This document shows, piece after piece, positions 5,809 through 5,852 of a stretch of DNA of 5,852 bases. The position numbers and the translations under genes were made by a program. The notes beneath the pieces are model-generated. The model was not told the DNA's origin. It ran no database searches and saw nothing but the letters and a program-made list of their open reading frames with translations. Position 1 is the stretch's first letter, and every line of letters starts with the position of its first letter. The DNA is from Oscillospiraceae bacterium (lineage in GTDB: Bacteria; Bacillota; Clostridia; Oscillospirales; Ruminococcaceae): assembly GCA_016302655.1 (NCBI GenBank), contig JAEDNF010000115.1, positions 1 to 5,852 on the forward strand. The letters run 5' to 3'.

Positions 5809-5852
5809 GAAGTAAGCAAATCCGATAAATATAGGCGGCTCCTGTAAACAGT

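Noticed and set aside
5637..5819. 60-codon minus-strand open frame crossing the peptidase 3' end
   Set aside because: It uses a TTG start with no ribosome binding site, overlaps the end of a real gene in antisense, and has low-complexity basic content.
1..5852. A novel multi-gene defence, toxin or mobile system
   Set aside because: Every sizeable gene belongs to a common family and lies in single-gene or two-gene units. No recombinase, nuclease, toxin-antitoxin pair, direct-repeat array or transfer signature was found.

Overview
The window looks like ordinary chromosomal sequence from an anaerobic, low-to-moderate-GC member of the Firmicutes, probably class Clostridia and possibly a Ruminococcus/Oscillospiraceae-type gut bacterium. 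That placement is inferred from three things: a rubrerythrin next to a flavin reductase-rubredoxin fusion (typical of strict anaerobes), strong AGGAGG-type ribosome binding sites, and textbook sigma-A promoters (TTGACA, 17 bp, TATAAT) found three times in under 6 kb. No rRNA, tRNA, CRISPR array, insertion sequence, phage gene or plasmid gene was seen.

Layout. Positions 1-735 (minus) hold the N-terminal 245 codons of a patatin-like phospholipase whose 3' end lies outside the window. Divergent from it is a SpoU/TrmH-family RNA 2'-O-methyltransferase (877-1713, plus). The two genes share a short intergenic region with a perfect plus-strand promoter, a weaker minus-strand promoter candidate and an 8-bp inverted repeat centred on the plus-strand -10 box. 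A convergent intergenic region with two hairpins (1714-1839) separates the methyltransferase from a RimJ/RimL-type GNAT acetyltransferase (1840-2397, minus). A strong hairpin terminator at 2436-2472 lies between the GNAT gene and a two-gene minus-strand operon: a flavin reductase-rubredoxin fusion (3086-3712) followed, after 12 bp, by rubrerythrin (2531-3073). A 221-bp divergent control region (3713-3933) carries two perfect sigma-A promoters back to back. One drives the operon. The other drives a large membrane-anchored S41-family peptidase (3934-5682, plus, TTG start). The last 170 bp contain a long hairpin, a second imperfect hairpin and a speculative 33-codon basic ORF.

How the genes relate. 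Only the flavin reductase-rubredoxin/rubrerythrin pair forms a clear functional unit. It is a compact NAD(P)H-to-peroxide electron path in which the fusion protein probably feeds electrons to rubrerythrin, which reduces hydrogen peroxide. The other genes appear to be independent single-gene units: lipid hydrolysis, RNA methylation, N-acetylation and extracytoplasmic proteolysis. I do not see a convincing undescribed system. The points most worth a second look are the inverted repeat centred on the methyltransferase promoter, the matched -35 regions of the divergent promoters, the tyrosine-rich S41 protein, and the hairpin plus small ORF at the right end.
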